A DNA stretch of 40,000 nt from the NCBI GenBank assembly GCA_016946835.1, contig JACVTC010000169.1, positions 1 through 40,000 of the forward strand, given 5' to 3'. Positions 10,310-19,850 of the stretch are shown in pieces. How positions within the stretch are numbered: the stretch's first letter is position 1; each line of letters starts with the position of its first letter. Under the pieces are notes generated by a model, which searched no databases, was not told the origin of the DNA, and saw only the letters and a program-made list of their open reading frames with translations. A program made the translations under genes and the position numbers. The DNA comes from Neocallimastix lanati (nom. inval.). Taxonomy: Eukaryota; Neocallimastigomycota; Neocallimastigomycetes; Neocallimastigales; Neocallimastigaceae.

Positions 10310-12010
10310 AAAGTTTCTTTCCATTCTCTTACCGCCTGTTTAAGTCCTTATAGAGTTTTGTTTAATTTTAAGTATCCTTTATTATACATTTAAATGTCTT
10401 CGCTCAATCCGGCGTTTAAATATGCTGCATTAATATTGATCTGCACAATCCTATAATTCATCTGAACGTCAATGGCAATAATTATACACAATGAATCTAG
10501 TTTTAAAGTTGGTGAAAAAGTAAAAGAATAATCGATCCAGTACCTTTGGGTAAAACTCCTTTGCGACTAGACGAGCCTTTCTTTTAATGATGTTTCCATT
10601 TGAATCTCTTTTATACTTATGTGCCTATTTACCGTATACTATATTGAAGTCATTTGGTAAAGATTGAGCTAATTTAAAAACATTTAACTTTTTCATATTG
10701 TTAAGCTCATCATTTATGGCATTTAACCATTCTTCCTTATCAGGAAGGCTGAATGTATCATCATGTCTTTCAGTTCTCTTAATTCATCGTAGTTGTATTG
10801 TGAGCTCTTTTCATATGTGGTATTGCTATATAATTTATTGATGAATTTCTTGTTGAATTTATTGTTGTCAGTGTTTCTATATCCGTTTGCTTTATTTTGT
10901 TTCCATGTTGGATATCTGATCTGATTTTTTACTGTTAATGTCAATATTAGCATTATTGTCAGTACTAGGAGTGTCTATCTTTATATAATCAGTAGTATAG
11001 TTATCAATTGAATTATTTTTATTATTATATTGAGAATATGTATTTTGTTGGTAAGGTAGAATATTATTTGATTTACTCAATCTGTTGAATATGTAGATAT
11101 CACTCCTCCTAATTTTGGAATTAGGAATGAAATTTGAATAATTTGGAATAGTTAAAGGAGATAATTTGGAGTTTCAAGGGGTATCCTCGAAAGATTCGAC
11201 TGAACGAAAATAAACAATTTGATTATTGATGATATTTAGGAATCTGACAGAATTAGAAATAGGATAATAATCAAAGAAGATACCAGGAAGGGCGTTGTTA
11301 TCAAATTTATTTCGAAGAGATTCGGGAACGAAGAAGAAAACTTTGCATCCAAAGACCTTAAAATATGAATAATCAGTGTTAATTGTAAAGAGAACTTCAA
11401 ATGGAATTTATTATGTATTCCAGAATGTGAAATACGGTTGGGGATATAGTTTGAAATGTCAATAGCATATTCTCAAAACTCTTTGTTTAATTTAGAATAA
11501 TTGAAGAGGGATTTAGCGGAACTTATTAGGATACCGTTTAAACGTTCAGTACGTCCATTTTCTTGGAGGTTGTTAGGAGTTGTGAACTGTTGGTAATACT
11601 TTTTTATATACAGAAAGACTTGAACTTTGAGTTGTTAAATTCCATACCATTGTCAGTATGTATATAGTATGTATATATGTGATTGTTTTCTTAAAAATGT
11701 TTTCAATAGATAGAATCCATAGTGTGAATTTATCGAAAATTGTCACTTTGGTTTTGCAAGAATAATACTCAGCCAAAATGGGAGAAATCATTAAGGATTG
11801 TTTGGAAATACCTGTTTGAGTGTATGAATTATTTGATCGGGCCGATTAAGTGAATATGGATTAATTCGAAGGGTGACCTAGCTCTTTAACTTTGATAGTT
11901 CTCAGAAGATAGTTCGATTATCATGTTGAAATTCTCGAAATAGTTAAAAAATAATGCCTTTTGGACGAATATCTTCTGATTCATTGACAACTATCCGTCT
12001 TAGTTGATTT
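10310..12010 (-). pseudogene. Copia-C: integrase-linker-RT relic (minus strand)
   Basis: Read on the minus strand, integrase occupies about 12010-11100: FELIHIHLIGPIK near 11855, DNGMEFNNSKFKSFC near 11640, then QENGRTERLNGI near 11545. The integrase C-terminus reads FKVFGCKVFFFVPESLRNKFDNNALPG (about 11360-11290). An Asn/Ser-rich linker follows at about 11090-10760. Next is the N-terminal part of RT with DKEEWLNAINDELNNMKKLNVFK near 10745-10680 and IIKRKARLVAKEF near 10590. It is cut off at GLKQAVREWKE near 10315, before the YVDD box. Gag, protease, the RT C-terminus, RNase H and LTRs are absent. Confidence 0.85.
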
Positions 12011-12691
12011 CTATTTCTACTCATTTTTGATTAAAAATATGTATTACCAAAGGTTTAATTGTCTTCCTTTTATTTATATATATATATGTATATATACATT
12101 AAAATTTTGTGATTTAAAAGAAATTAGATATTTATATATTTTTGATGGTGAGAGCACATGCTTTATTTTGTTGTCATTAGTACTTCCTTTTTGTTTCAAT
12201 TTTAACTTTAATATATTGCATTATGATTAAACTATAGTATTTCGAGTTATGCACTCCCTCTTATTTATTAAAAGAAAATTTATTTTGTTTAAGAATTGGA
12301 TAGTTAAAATTAAAAATTAATTGTCCTTTTAGTCATCATTTTCATCATTTTGCTTTAATACATATACAATTTTTTTTATTGGTTATTGTAATATGATTTA
12401 ATGAGCATGTTATTATTTATTAAATTCTTAAATTTATCTAATTGGTTTTCTTTTCCCTTTTTTTTATATTTTAATATTTAAATAAATTTCTCTTCCCTTT
12501 TCGTTAGCATTTTAATTATATAATTAATATTAAAGATTAATTGTTGTCTTAGTCATCTCCTTTTTATTTATATATATAATATTATTGGTTAAAATAATGT
12601 TATGTAATAAAAGATTATGTCAAAGTTGATTTTCTTTTTTTTGGATCGCCAACAAAATCGGCTTCTACATATATTTTTAATTTCATTCCCT
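12011..12691. other. A+T-rich spacer
   Basis: No coding or RNA gene is recognised. The stretch contains loosely repeated blocks on a CTTCCTTTTATTTATATATA / ATTGGTTA theme at about 12060, 12330-12390 and 12545-12600. They may be decayed tandem copies of an unknown repeat. Confidence 0.3.
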
Positions 12692-13080
12692 TGTAAAGAG
12701 TTTAGAAGAAACAGATTACAAATAACAAAATACACAAAGCAGTTTAAAACACGTAATAAAAAATTCTTTTTTTAATAAATAATCTTTTATTAATTTTAAA
12801 AATAAATCTCTTATTGTTATTAACTATTTGATAATTAATAAATAATACATCGATTTAAATAATGAATTTTACATGTATTTATATTTTTTCATGATTACAT
12901 TTTAATATATCAAACCTATTTAATATACATATATTACTATTTATTTATAAACAAAATATTTATTAATAATTTTATTAAATAATAATTAACTAAAACTAAA
13001 CAATAATTAATTCAATAAACTTTCAACTTATTTACAATAATAATTAAATTCAATAAGAACTCATTTATTATTTATTTATT
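12692..13080 (-). repeat. Copia-type LTR, subfamily 2 (minus orientation)
   Basis: It starts at TGTAAAGAGTTTAG and shares the next block, AACAGATTAC..., with 18047 and, more distantly, 17254. It aligns with 18047-18404 through ATTTATATTTTTTC and AATTCAATAAACTTT. The inner boundary is not clear. It lies on the side of Copia-D where the 3' LTR belongs, but its sequence differs from the 17254-17758 LTR. Confidence 0.6.
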
Positions 13081-13439
13081 ATTTAAATATTATTAATACT
13101 AATGTTTATATATTTACAATTCAAAACTATTTTTGTAAACTATTTAAACTAATTATAACTATTTAAAACTATTCCGAAATTATTTTTAAAGTATTTTAAA
13201 CTAACTAAACTAAATTAATTAACTTAAATAAAATAACTAAATTAAATAAACTAAATTAATTAACTTACATAAATTATTTAGATTAAATTTATTATCCAAA
13301 ATTATTTAAATAATAATTTGTCCTTTATTAAAAGTTTACATAAATTTATAATTAATTTTCATATACGTAAATCATAAATTTATGTAATTTTATTACATTA
13401 ATTAATTATTAAAGATTTTATTAAATCTTTACATCCCTT
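13081..13439. other. A+T-rich spacer replacing Copia-D RNase H
   Basis: No reading frame is seen. The Copia-D RT ends at about 13440 just where RNase H should begin, so this is deletion or replacement sequence rather than coding DNA. Confidence 0.4.
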
Positions 13440-14520
13440 TTCTATTTTGATTCCATAATTTTTTGTATATTTGAGATATCTGAAAATTTTTAAAACATTC
13501 ATCCAATCTTCTAAGTTGGGATCTGTTGATTTTCTTGAAGCTCTGCTAATAGCAAACAGAATATACCAGGACGGGTACAGATAGCTAAATATAGTAAGCT
13601 TCCTATTGCACTTTGATATTTTGTTTCATTGAATTTCTTGGTTCTTAGATTTGGATTTACTAATGGTATAAGATTTTTTACAGGTGTTGAGTTGTTAATA
13701 TTAAATTTATTTAATATGTCATTTATGTATCTACCTTGGTGTAAAATGTACCCATTTAAAGTTTTGGCGAATTTTATTCCAATTACTAATTCGATATCGC
13801 CAATATCCTTTATATTGAACTTCCTTTGTATAGATTGTTTTACTTTATCTATTTCTTGATTTGTTCCTGCAGTGAGAATGTCATCGACGTATACTGAGAG
13901 AAATCAAACTATTTCCTTCTCTTTGTTTAATTTTATATAAACACATGGCTCGTTTTAATTCTATTGAAACTTATTTTTATCAATTCTTCATTGAGTTTAT
14001 CATTCCATTCTTTACCAGCCTGTTTTAGGCCGTAAAGAGCTTTGTGAAGTCCAAAAAAAGATTTTCCGTAAGATGGATGACTCTCTGGTGCTTTCATGTA
14101 TACATGCTCATTTAATGGTGCATTTAAATATGCTGAATTGATGTCTATTTGAACAATATTAAAATTTTTCTGCACCTCGATAATTGTAATGATTCGAATT
14201 GTGTCTTGTTTAAGTGTTGGTGCAAATGTTTCTTTGTAGTCGATACCGTACTGTCGAGTGTATCCTTTGGCAACTAATCTTGCCTTTCTTGTAATAACAT
14301 TTCTGCTTGCATCCCTTTTATATTTAAATATCCAACGTGATAATATAATGTTGGATCCTGATGGTATTGTTTTAACAATTTTATAAACATTAAGATTTTT
14401 CATTATTTCTAATTCTTTCTTTAGCCATTTTATTTTATCTTTAAATTTGAATATATCTCTGAAGTTATATGGCTCAATTAATGTATTTTCATTAATTTTC
14501 ATTTCTGATTCATCAATATT
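13440..14520 (-). pseudogene. copia reverse transcriptase (Copia-D), RNase H deleted
   Basis: The open part at 13933-14502 carries IKWLKKELEIMKNLNVYK, ITRKARLVAKGYTRQYGIDY, KETFAPTLKQDTIRI, QIDINSAYLNAPLNEHVYM and ALYGLKQAGKEWN, all RVT_2 landmarks. After a frameshift it continues with LSVYVDDILTAGTNQEI (catalytic YVDD at 13880-13891), YQSAIGSLLYLAICTRPG and LEDWMNVLKIFRYLK. It then breaks off at about 13440. The sequence there, ending EKG, is coding, so the purine-rich GAAAAGGGATG near 13436 should not be read as a polypurine tract. Confidence 0.9.
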
Positions 14521-14529
14521 ATTTATTTT

Positions 14530-14820
14530 TTTTTTACTTTTATTGAATTAATTGTAAAATTATTTAAAATCCTTTTTAGATTTTCATGATTTTGGTAGTT
14601 TGTATTTTTCTGTTTATTATATATATATAATTGATGCTGTTAATTTTTTGTTGGTTTTCCGTTGATATTTTATTGTTATCATTTTCAGTTGTATTTTTAA
14701 TTTCATTATTAATATTGATTGAATTATTATTGAAATTGTAATTATTTGAATTTAATGATTTTTGATTGAAAGTATTGTTGTTGCTATTATTGACTGTATT
14801 ATTGTCAGTAGTATTTTTGC

Positions 14821-14857
<37 letters not shown>

Positions 14858-15139
14858 ATTATTTTCGTTATTATTTTGATAATTAGGATAATATTTATGA
14901 GTAATTCTATATGTTTTAGAAGATTTATTTTTGGATTGATGTTTAATTTTTTTATTCTGGTTAGTATTTGCTGTAACATTTCTTTTATTGATAATATCAG
15001 TTATTTTATTATTATAATCATTAATTTCATTACTGTATCTAAGTCGATTTAGACAACTGTTCTCCATGAATTTGTTATTGGAATGAGTACGATTTAAAAG
15101 GAATTTCCTGTTTCGTTTTCCATAAATTCTACAGTGCAA
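14530..15139 (-). pseudogene. Poly-asparagine linker of Copia-D pol
   Basis: A 187-codon open stretch is dominated by Asn, with an uninterrupted run of about 11 Asn at roughly 14820-14855 encoded by AAT/AAC. It joins the integrase C-terminus (CRIYGKRNRKFLLNRTHSNN at its N-terminal end is out of phase with the integrase frame) to the RT. Such low-complexity linkers between integrase and RT occur in all three copia copies here that retain this region. The open frames on the other phases (Ile-rich) and on the plus strand are artefacts of the repeat. Confidence 0.75.
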
Positions 15140-15960
15140 GATTGGATGATTTTTTTATTGATAACATCAAGAATTTTGTAAGTGGAAGGATGATCTCAAT
15201 ATCCAAGAAAAATACTAGGATGTGAATTATTGTCAAATTTTGATCTTAGTTCCTTTGGCACAAAGAAATAGACTCTACATCCGAATACTTTGAATATATT
15301 GTAATCTACAGGTTTATTATAAAATACTTCAAATGGAATTTTGTTTTGAATGCCTTGGTGGGGAAGTCGATTATGAATATAGTTTGTAGTATCTACAGCA
15401 AACTCCCAAAAATCATGACATGACTGAGTTTAGCGTGGTTAAGAAGTGATTTTGAAGTAGCAATAATTGTACCATTAAATCTTTTGGACCTTCCATTTTG
15501 AGAGGGGTTATAAGGTACTGAAAACTGGTGATTGATTCCATTTTCTTCACAGAAAAGTTGAAATTTAGTAATTTTGAATTCCTTCCCATTATCGGAACGA
15601 ATTGCTTTGATATATATATTTAATGAATTAAAAATTTTATTATACCAAATATTGAATTTGTTAAAGACATCATTTTTATTTTCGGTGAATATGACCCATT
15701 CATATCTAGAGTAGTCATCTAAAATTGTAAGGAAATATTAATTGTTATTTATTGAAGGAGTGACAGGTCCCACAAGATCTAAATGTATTAATTCCAAAAT
15801 TTGTTTAGTCTTATTGAAAGATGATTTAAATGACTAAATTTTTAATTTAGAATTAATACATACTAGGCATTTTAATTTAAGATTGATATTACTTAACTTA
15901 TTTTTGATTTTAGAAATATCATAATGACCTAGGCGTCTATGCCAAAGGTCTATTACTTGT
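15140..15960 (-). pseudogene. copia integrase (Copia-D), catalytic Glu replaced by Lys
   Basis: The pre-integrase module reads LWHRRLGHYDISKIKNKL near 15950-15895, with CLVCINSKLK. The core shows LIHLDLVGPVTPS near 15790-15750 (first Asp), then RSDNGKEFKITKFQ near 15600 (second Asp). After 35 residues comes QNGRSKRFNG, where the expected catalytic Glu is Lys (codon 15485-15483, AAA). GAA to AAA is a single G-to-A change. The C-terminal part reads YKILDVINKK. Several in-frame stops are present, including one after LKI near 15835. Confidence 0.85.
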
Positions 15961-16329
15961 TGATTATTTGATTGTGTATAATTGATTTCATTATTTTTTG
16001 TTGAATTTAAAATTATTTGGTGTTTGAAAATGAAAATTTGATATGTATTTTTATTATTAGATAAAGATTTATAAATTCTATTTCCTTTATTAATGTTTGT
16101 GGGGAATTGTCATAATTATTGAATATTACTTTATAATTTTGAGATATTAACTGGTTGATTGAAATTAAGTTTTTCTTAATATATCTTGAATAATAAGCAT
16201 CTTTTAAAATAAATTTATTATTGTTAATGAATCCTACAAAATCGCCACAAAACTCAGATAATACTTCTTTTCCATTTGCTAGTAAGATTTTTGTTTTACA
16301 TTTTTTAATATTAGTAAGAAGTCTGATGT

Positions 16330-16420
16330 CATTAATAGTGCTGATTGATGCACCTGAATCTAAAATTCAAACTATGAAGTTATTATAATATGTATTGCTA
16401 TTTTCATTATTTTTATTATT
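16330..16420 (-). pseudogene. copia protease active-site segment (Copia-D)
   Basis: On the minus strand the frame reads NFIV, stop, ILDSGASISTINDI. The active-site DSGA lies at 16360-16349. The stop (TGA at 16369-16367) replaces the Trp seen in Copia-A (CWILDSG), a single G-to-A change. The flanking sequence up to about 16120 encodes the remainder of the protease/pre-integrase region, including AYYSRYIKKNLISINQL. Confidence 0.8.
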
Positions 16421-16604
16421 TATTGTTTCTAAACAATTAATTTCGATTTCATTGTCAGAGTTATAATCTTTAGAAAAATCTTCTAAGTAATTGTCTCTAT
16501 AATTGTTGCAATTACTTATCGAGTATAAATGCTTGTTATTAGTTTTATCTTTATTATTTTTTTGTTCAATTTTCTTCTAATTTTCATTAATTTATTTTCA
16601 TTAT

Positions 16605-17235
16605 TTTGTTTCAAAAGCTTATTCTTTTATATTTGAAACATTCCTTTTTGTAGTGGCCGTATTTTCCACATAAGAAACATTTTCCTTTTTTTCTTCGTCT
16701 TATTTTTAAATACTTATTATTTTGTTTATTTTTGTTTTTAATTTGTAAATTAAAAATATTTTTTGCGTTTTCTTCTTGAAGTTTTCTTTCCTTGATGTTT
16801 GAGAAAAGAATGTCTGGTATTATTCTTTTTATGTAGTTACTACATTTTATCCATTCATTATTGAATTGGAAAACATTAATCCACCTTAGATTTTCGGGTA
16901 AAGCTCTATTCAGAATTCCTACTTTTACGCTATCACTCATGTCTGTATCGATAATTTCCAATTCATCGATCATATTTTGAAGTGTTGCAAGGAAGATATG
17001 TATATCACAGTCTGTGGTAAATTTTAATCTGTTTAATTTATTTCGTTCTTCTCCTAAAGTGAAGAAATCTTGAATAAAGTTCCACATTTCGAAGGCGGTC
17101 TGACTATGGCTTTTTTTTTTCTTTTGCTTTCTTTCCCAAGCTATTATTAATTATCCATTTAACCATGATGTCATTCTTGATATCTGCTTGGGTTGTCCCA
17201 ATATTGTAAACAAGAGAATTATTAAATTTGACTTA
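16605..17235 (-). pseudogene. copia gag with intact CCHC zinc knuckle (Copia-D)
   Basis: The open part (16611-17087) encodes MWNFIQDFFTLGEERNK, then LATLQNMIDELEIID, then LPENLRWINVFQF, typical of UBN2-type copia Gag. It ends in a perfect CX2CX4HX4C knuckle, CFLCGKYGHYKKEC (16679-16638). The N-terminal part (KWIINNSLG, about 17165-17140) is in another frame, separated by an A/T homopolymer near 17109-17118. Gag would package element RNA in virus-like particles, with the knuckle binding RNA. Confidence 0.88.
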
Positions 17236-17253
17236 AATGTACTTATCTATATC

Positions 17254-17758
17254 TGTAAAAGAAACACCAAAATAGATTACAATAACAATACAATAAGAAT
17301 TTATTTTATTAAAATTTTTTATTAAAAATATTTTTTCTTAATATTATATATTTATTAATAGTTAATAACAATTACATCGGAAAAAAATGTGAAAAGTATC
17401 TTCTATTTATACTTTTCCTAAATACATTGATAATATATTATTTTATTTAAATTACATATATTTTAAAATAAAACTATCCTAATGAATTTTATTAAATAAT
17501 AAATTTATAAACTAAAGCTAAATTTAGAAAAATATAATTATTAATTAAACTAAATACTAAATAATTTAAATTAAGTACATTTATTATCTATTTATTATTT
17601 TAATATTATAAGTAAATTCTTTATTTATTTTCAATTTAAAAACAATACTAAAAGAGTCATGATTAAATTTTGAAACTTAATTTTCACATAATAAATTATT
17701 AATATATTTTATTTTAAACTTTAATCAATTCATTTATATTTAAACTTAAAATCACACA
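17254..17758 (-). repeat. Copia-D 5' LTR (subfamily 1, minus orientation)
   Basis: It is bounded by TGTAAAAGAAACACC at the left and AATCACACA at the right, giving TGTGTGATT...TTTTACA on the element strand. It is the reverse-complement relative of the solo LTR at 9236-9910. Gag starts on its inner side. No 5-bp target duplication could be paired, because the other LTR of this element is a different subfamily or lost. Confidence 0.78.
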
Positions 17759-17939
17759 AGAAGAATTTAGATGCTTTTCCATTGACTAAACCCATGAACA
17801 TAGGAAAAGATACTGAGAAGGCCACAAATGCTATGCTCAATCAATACCTCAAATATCAATAGATCATAAGTTGAATGATTGTACATGAAAAAATAAAAAT
17901 ATAGAAAATATGTCTATGATGTCAATTCCAAGTATGATA

Positions 17940-18660
17940 TCAAATTCAAGCGACTCATCCTCAGAATGGTTAACAAAAGAACTTAAACTTTCTTCTGAAC
18001 TTTCACCCAAAACCCTTACTGATTCTGGTTCCAAGCTTAATCTTATTGTAATGGTTCTTATAGAACAGATTACGATTACACAATAATACTATTAATAAAA
18101 ATACACAATTAAATTTTTTTATTAAAAAACTTCTTTTTTTTATTAATATCACTTTATTAAAAACTTCTTTTATTAGTTATTAACTGTAGAATAATTAATA
18201 ACAACTACATTTCTTTAAAAATAAAATAATTTTACATATATTTATATTTTTTCTTAATTATATTATAATGTATTATTTCTAATTATTTAAACATATATTC
18301 AATATAAAATAAACAAAAACTAATCTAAAATTAAATAAAATTATAAAATAACTAAAACTAATTCAATAAACTTTTTATTCAATTTGTCTCGACTCAAATT
18401 GAATAAGTATTGGTGGTAGTCAATCAATTTTTTGTATAACTCCACCTCTTAATCTACTTTATAAGGATCTTCTATGTCGAACTCAATTCTATGTTTCAGA
18501 TCTACCTGAATATCCTTGTATCTTAGGTCTCGATTGGCTTATGGAACACAACTCACATATTGATTTTTCATCAAATACTTTATCTTTTGTTTCTAATCAT
18601 TGCCTCACTTATTGCGTTACTTTACCCACTAATGTTTCTGAATTTCCCAAAGTATCTTCT
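17940..18660 (+). pseudogene. gypsy aspartic protease split by an LTR (Gypsy-E)
   Basis: The upstream part reads LSSELSPKTLTDSGSKLNLI (about 17987-18046) with the active-site DSG. After the LTR the fold resumes as IGGSQSIFCITPPLNLLYKD and TQFYVSDLPEYPCILGLDWL (about 18409-18540), the hallmark C-terminal half of a Ty3-type retropepsin. The residues expected between the two parts are not all present, so the LTR insertion was accompanied by a deletion. Confidence 0.85.
18047..18404 (-). repeat. Copia-type LTR (subfamily 2) inside gypsy protease
   Basis: It starts TGTAATGGTTCTTATAGAAC followed by AGATTACGATTACACAATA, matching 12692 onward. The right end is near a perfect 10-bp hairpin, ATTCAATTTG / CAAATTGAAT (18377-18386 and 18395-18404, 8-nt loop). 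No target duplication was found. Confidence 0.7.
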
Positions 18661-18987
18661 GCCTTTTCTGTTATTCAAAATAATTATAGTTGCAAAACAT
18701 CGCGTTGTAATAATATTCATAATAATAATTGTCAAAATAATTCTTTTAATAATAATTTAAGTTCTGGGAATAATTCTAATTCTGAAAACTCTCTCGTTTA
18801 TACTTCTTTTCTTATTATCACTTACGAATCCAAATATAATGAAAATAGCAATTCTATTTCAATTAACCCTTTAATTGTTGACTCATTCTCTGTCTCTTCT
18901 TCTGTGAAGCCAAATCTTACGATTGGAACGTTTCTCTTATTTTACTTGCAATACAAAATATCCAATCAATTGTCTTATGGAAAATAA
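18661..18987 (+). pseudogene. Asn/Ser-rich linker after gypsy protease (Gypsy-E)
   Basis: In frame with the protease C-terminus (open 18541-18987) is a low-complexity segment. It includes NNIHNNNCQNNSFNNNLSSG and then a Ser-rich stretch, ending at a TAA after QLSYGK. A second Ser/Thr/Asn-rich stretch at about 19850-20070 leads into the RT, so the linker was probably one piece before the 18990-19850 insertion. Confidence 0.65.
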
Positions 18988-19150
18988 AGCTTCTAAAGAT
19001 ATGTTAAATGGGAGTTCACAGAAAGTCATAGACAATAGAAGAAAACGTTATATCGAAAAATTATTAGAATATAAAGTCTAAGGAATTCATATAAAAGGGA
19101 AAACAAATGATATAGCTGATTAGCTAAGCCGATTACATTTTGAAAATTAA
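18988..19150 (+). pseudogene. RNase H C-terminal fragment from another gypsy-type element
   Basis: The frame reads RRKRYIEKLLEYKV, stop, GIHIKGKTNDIAD, stop, LSRLHFEN. The motif GK.N.IAD.LSR is the C-terminal signature of Ty3/gypsy RNase H. It lies upstream of the Gypsy-E RT, so it cannot belong to that polyprotein and must derive from a separate insertion. Confidence 0.7.
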
Positions 19151-19850
19151 TAAACTTTAATTATTTTATTTTTATCCAATTAAATAGGTTATAAGTTAGT
19201 AAATATATACTACTACCTTTAATAAATAATTCTATATAAATATGAATATTTTTCTTTTACAATTTTAAAACTTTGTTATTTTGTTGAAAAACCTGTGTTA
19301 TATATATATATATATCAAATAACGGTTTCTTATTTGAAAATAACTACTAAGTTTTTCTCTGAAAATTAAATAAAATAAATATTATGTATTTTCAATAAAA
19401 AATAAATGTAATAATTAAAATAAAACTTATATTTTAATAAAAAATTATAAAATAAATAAATAAACATATATAATAAAAAAGTTATTAAAAACAGCAAATA
19501 ATCGTTTATATTTCTACATAAAATTATATTGTTAAACTTTATATCTTTTTTAAATATAAGATAATTATAAACTACTTATTATAAACAATTCTAAAATATA
19601 TATATTCTGTGAAAGGGCTATCTTAGGAAAAGATAACATAATATAACATTACCTCCCTCCAGATACTTGAACTAAAATTCGCCATTTGTTCAAGTAATAC
19701 AAGGTAGAAGTGGAATCAAGAAGTGAAAAACCCATCTGACAGTCAGAAAAATCTACGAACTAATCCAAAGGCTCACTACCTAAAACAATAGTAGTAGAAT
19801 TCGGTTTCGCAGGGTATAGCCGCTACACAGAAATCCTTCCGCCTACAAGT
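19151..19850. other. A+T-rich insertion and GC-richer junk within Gypsy-E
   Basis: 19151-19610 is A+T-rich with a TA run near 19300. 19610-19850 has higher GC and several short open stretches (for example NLRTNPKAHYLKQ followed by three stops) leading into the Ser-rich linker. It probably belongs to decayed gypsy coding sequence, but no domain could be identified. Confidence 0.35.

Larger units (their letters stand above)
13440..17253 (-). mobile_element. Copia-D: degenerate Ty1/copia element (minus strand)
   Basis: Reading right to left the order is gag, protease, pre-integrase/integrase, Asn-rich linker, RT. RNase H is missing. An LTR of about 505 bp (17254-17758) precedes gag in the right place for the 5' LTR. 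Domains are described separately. It is the least decayed copia copy in the window, with three long open stretches. Confidence 0.9.

Noticed and set aside
13430-13445. Purine-rich GAAAAGGGATG on the minus strand as a Copia-D polypurine tract
   Set aside because: It is in frame with the RT connection domain (GIKIEKG), and RNase H has not yet occurred, so it is coding sequence next to a deletion.
14752-15052. Ile-rich open frames on both strands (14752-14979 minus, 14762-15052 plus) that look like membrane proteins
   Set aside because: They are out-of-phase or antisense readings of the AAT-repeat poly-Asn linker of Copia-D. ATT and ATA codons give Ile runs.
18042-18410. Target-site duplication for the LTR inside the gypsy protease
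   Set aside because: CTTAT before the LTR has no matching copy after it, and protease codons are missing, so no duplication can be claimed.
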